A stretch of DNA of 64,000 bases, taken from the NCBI RefSeq assembly GCF_900176075.1, contig NZ_FWWV01000035.1, forward strand, positions 62,001-126,000. Reading direction: 5' to 3'. This document shows positions 63,162 to 64,000 of this stretch, piece after piece. Both the position numbers and the translations under genes were made by a program. This DNA is from Pasteurella testudinis DSM 23072 (lineage in GTDB: Bacteria; Pseudomonadota; Gammaproteobacteria; Enterobacterales; Pasteurellaceae). Numbering within the stretch: position 1 is the stretch's first letter; each line of letters begins with the position of its first letter. The notes under the pieces are model-generated. The model ran no database searches. It had not been told where the DNA came from and saw only the letters and a list, made by a program, of their open reading frames with translations.

Positions 63162-64000
63162 CTATTCCACACTGTTTGCCAATAAGAGGTGAATTTCAGT
63201 GCCACCGCTTGTCCGGCGGCAGATTTGCAATTTGGCATTTAACTCCTGTGCCCGTTCGTGCATGATATTCAAGCCGTAGTGCCCGCTCGGCTCGTTTAAC
63301 GACGGGATTCCCACGCCGTCATCACGGATCAGCACCTCATTTTCACCGTCGGCATTGGTGCGGGCAATCACCTCAATCAGGTTGGCATGGGCGTGCTTGA
63401 TACTGTTCAACACGGCTTCGCGCACGATTTGCAACAGATGAATCTGCTGTTGTGCGTTTAACAATTGCGACGGCAAAGCGCAATCCAGCACGATTTTGGC
63501 TTCGGAACGGGATTGCAGCGAGTCAATCACCTCCTGAAGCGCCAACGACAAATTGGATTCGCTCACGGTCAGGCGGAACGTTGCCAAGAGCTCGCGCAGT
63601 TGGGTGTAGCCATCGCTAAGTGCGGTTTCGAATTGGTGTAAAATGGTTAAACTTTTCTCCGCTTGTCCGGCATTCACCTCTTGCAAAATACTGCGTTTCA
63701 GCAAGGTCAGCTGAATCTGTAAATACGCCAGCACTTGCGCCAACGAATCGTGCAGTTCGCGTGCGATAATCGACCGCTCTTGCATTAAAATCAGGTGTTG
63801 CCGCTGGCGTAGCAGTTGATAGGAATGAATCGCGCGTCCCAACATTTGCGCAATGTTTTCAATGGTGCGCAGATCGGGGTAGTGATCGCCGCGTTGCCAG
63901 TTTAAATTGCCCAAATGTTGTTCGTTAATCGTCAGGCGGGTGGTTTGCCAATTGGCGTTCGAATGCTCTTCGCCCACTTCCAAATTAAACATTTCATTGC
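63162..64000 (-). CDS. NarQ/NarX-type sensor histidine kinase, C-terminal part
   Basis: About 279 residues of the C-terminal part; the frame stays open through the right edge, so the gene begins outside. The phospho-accepting His lies in SIIARELHDSLAQVLAYLQIQLTLL (HisKA_3). The ATPase domain has VREAVLNSIKHAHA (N-box), IRDDGVGIPSLNE (G1) and HYGLNIMHERAQEL (G2). Ahead of the His a GAF-like linker is probable. The matching of H-E/D-S-L-A-Q and overall spelling agrees with NarQ; NarQ/NarX sense nitrate and nitrite. The sensor domain cannot be seen, so the symbol is withheld. Confidence 0.85.
   Translation of the reverse strand, partial: NEMFNLEVGEEHSNANWQTTRLTINEQHLGNLNWQRGDHYPDLRTIENIAQMLGRAIHSYQLLRQRQHLILMQERSIIARELHDSLAQVLAYLQIQLTLLKRSILQEVNAGQAEKSLTILHQFETALSDGYTQLRELLATFRLTVSESNLSLALQEVIDSLQSRSEAKIVLDCALPSQLLNAQQQIHLLQIVREAVLNSIKHAHANLIEVIARTNADGENEVLIRDDGVGIPSLNEPSGHYGLNIMHERAQELNAKLQICRRTSGGTEIHLLLANSVE

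Overview
The window comes from a member of the Pasteurellaceae. The nine-base DNA uptake signal AAGTGCGGT, of the Haemophilus influenzae/Pasteurella multocida type, occurs dozens of times on both strands, inside genes and as inverted pairs that form terminator hairpins. Gene content agrees with this: RraB, AdhE, FruBKA with a doubled HPr, GlpE/GlpG/GlpR, RdgC, RecA/MutS, CpdB, YdfG and a NarQ-type kinase. The species cannot be named from the sequence alone. Almost all of it is ordinary chromosome with tightly packed genes of moderate G+C. No rRNA, tRNA, CRISPR array, prophage or intact insertion sequence was seen.

Layout. 1-10.5 kb: the N-terminal four fifths of the ABC-F ATPase YheS, a MarC-family membrane protein, an MHS-type transporter, a large subtilisin-like autotransporter, RraB and AdhE. 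10.5-31.7 kb: a large sugar-acid catabolic region in two halves. The first half (lgoR-like regulator, lgoD, TRAP transporter PQM, uxaB, uxaA, kdgK) looks like a complete route for L-galactonate: L-galactonate to D-tagaturonate to D-altronate to KDG to KDPG. The second half (divergent dctP-uxuB-uxaC-kdgK, and dctQM-GH31-uxuR-uxuA on the other strand) is a D-glucuronate/fructuronate route converging on the same KDG, with a second nearly identical kdgK and an unusual cytoplasmic GH31 glycosidase. The divergent control region carries a CRP-like box and two palindromes, one resembling the UxuR/ExuR operator. 31.7-36.4 kb: a small relic of a glycerophosphodiester phosphodiesterase gene, then the fructose PTS operon fruBKA with a Cra-like operator. 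36.4-44.3 kb: lipoprotein, YqhA, transporters, GlpE, GlpG, UbiA, HcaT-like transporter, ProC, RdgC and a 24-residue Cys/Lys-rich peptide gene. 44.4-45.7 kb: a DUF2892-like membrane protein and a zeta-like kinase/antitoxin pair enclosed by two inverted copies of a 24-bp palindromic element. 45.7-64 kb: MutS and RecA (divergent, with a LexA box in the recA promoter), GlpR, a Tag-like glycosylase, a ClC channel, YtfE, YdfG, Asd, PldB, a LysE exporter with divergent LysR regulator, glycerate kinase, a Cof-type phosphatase, CpdB, a GNAT acetyltransferase, and the C-terminal part of a NarQ/NarX-type kinase that runs off the right edge.

The part most worth following up is the 21-kb sugar-acid region. 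It swaps the MFS importer of the Escherichia coli lgo genes for a TRAP system, keeps two kdgK copies that look homogenised, and includes a GH31 enzyme whose -1 subsite motif departs from neutral-sugar alpha-glucosidases. All functions given here are inferred by recognising family sequences and motifs; none was tested by database search.
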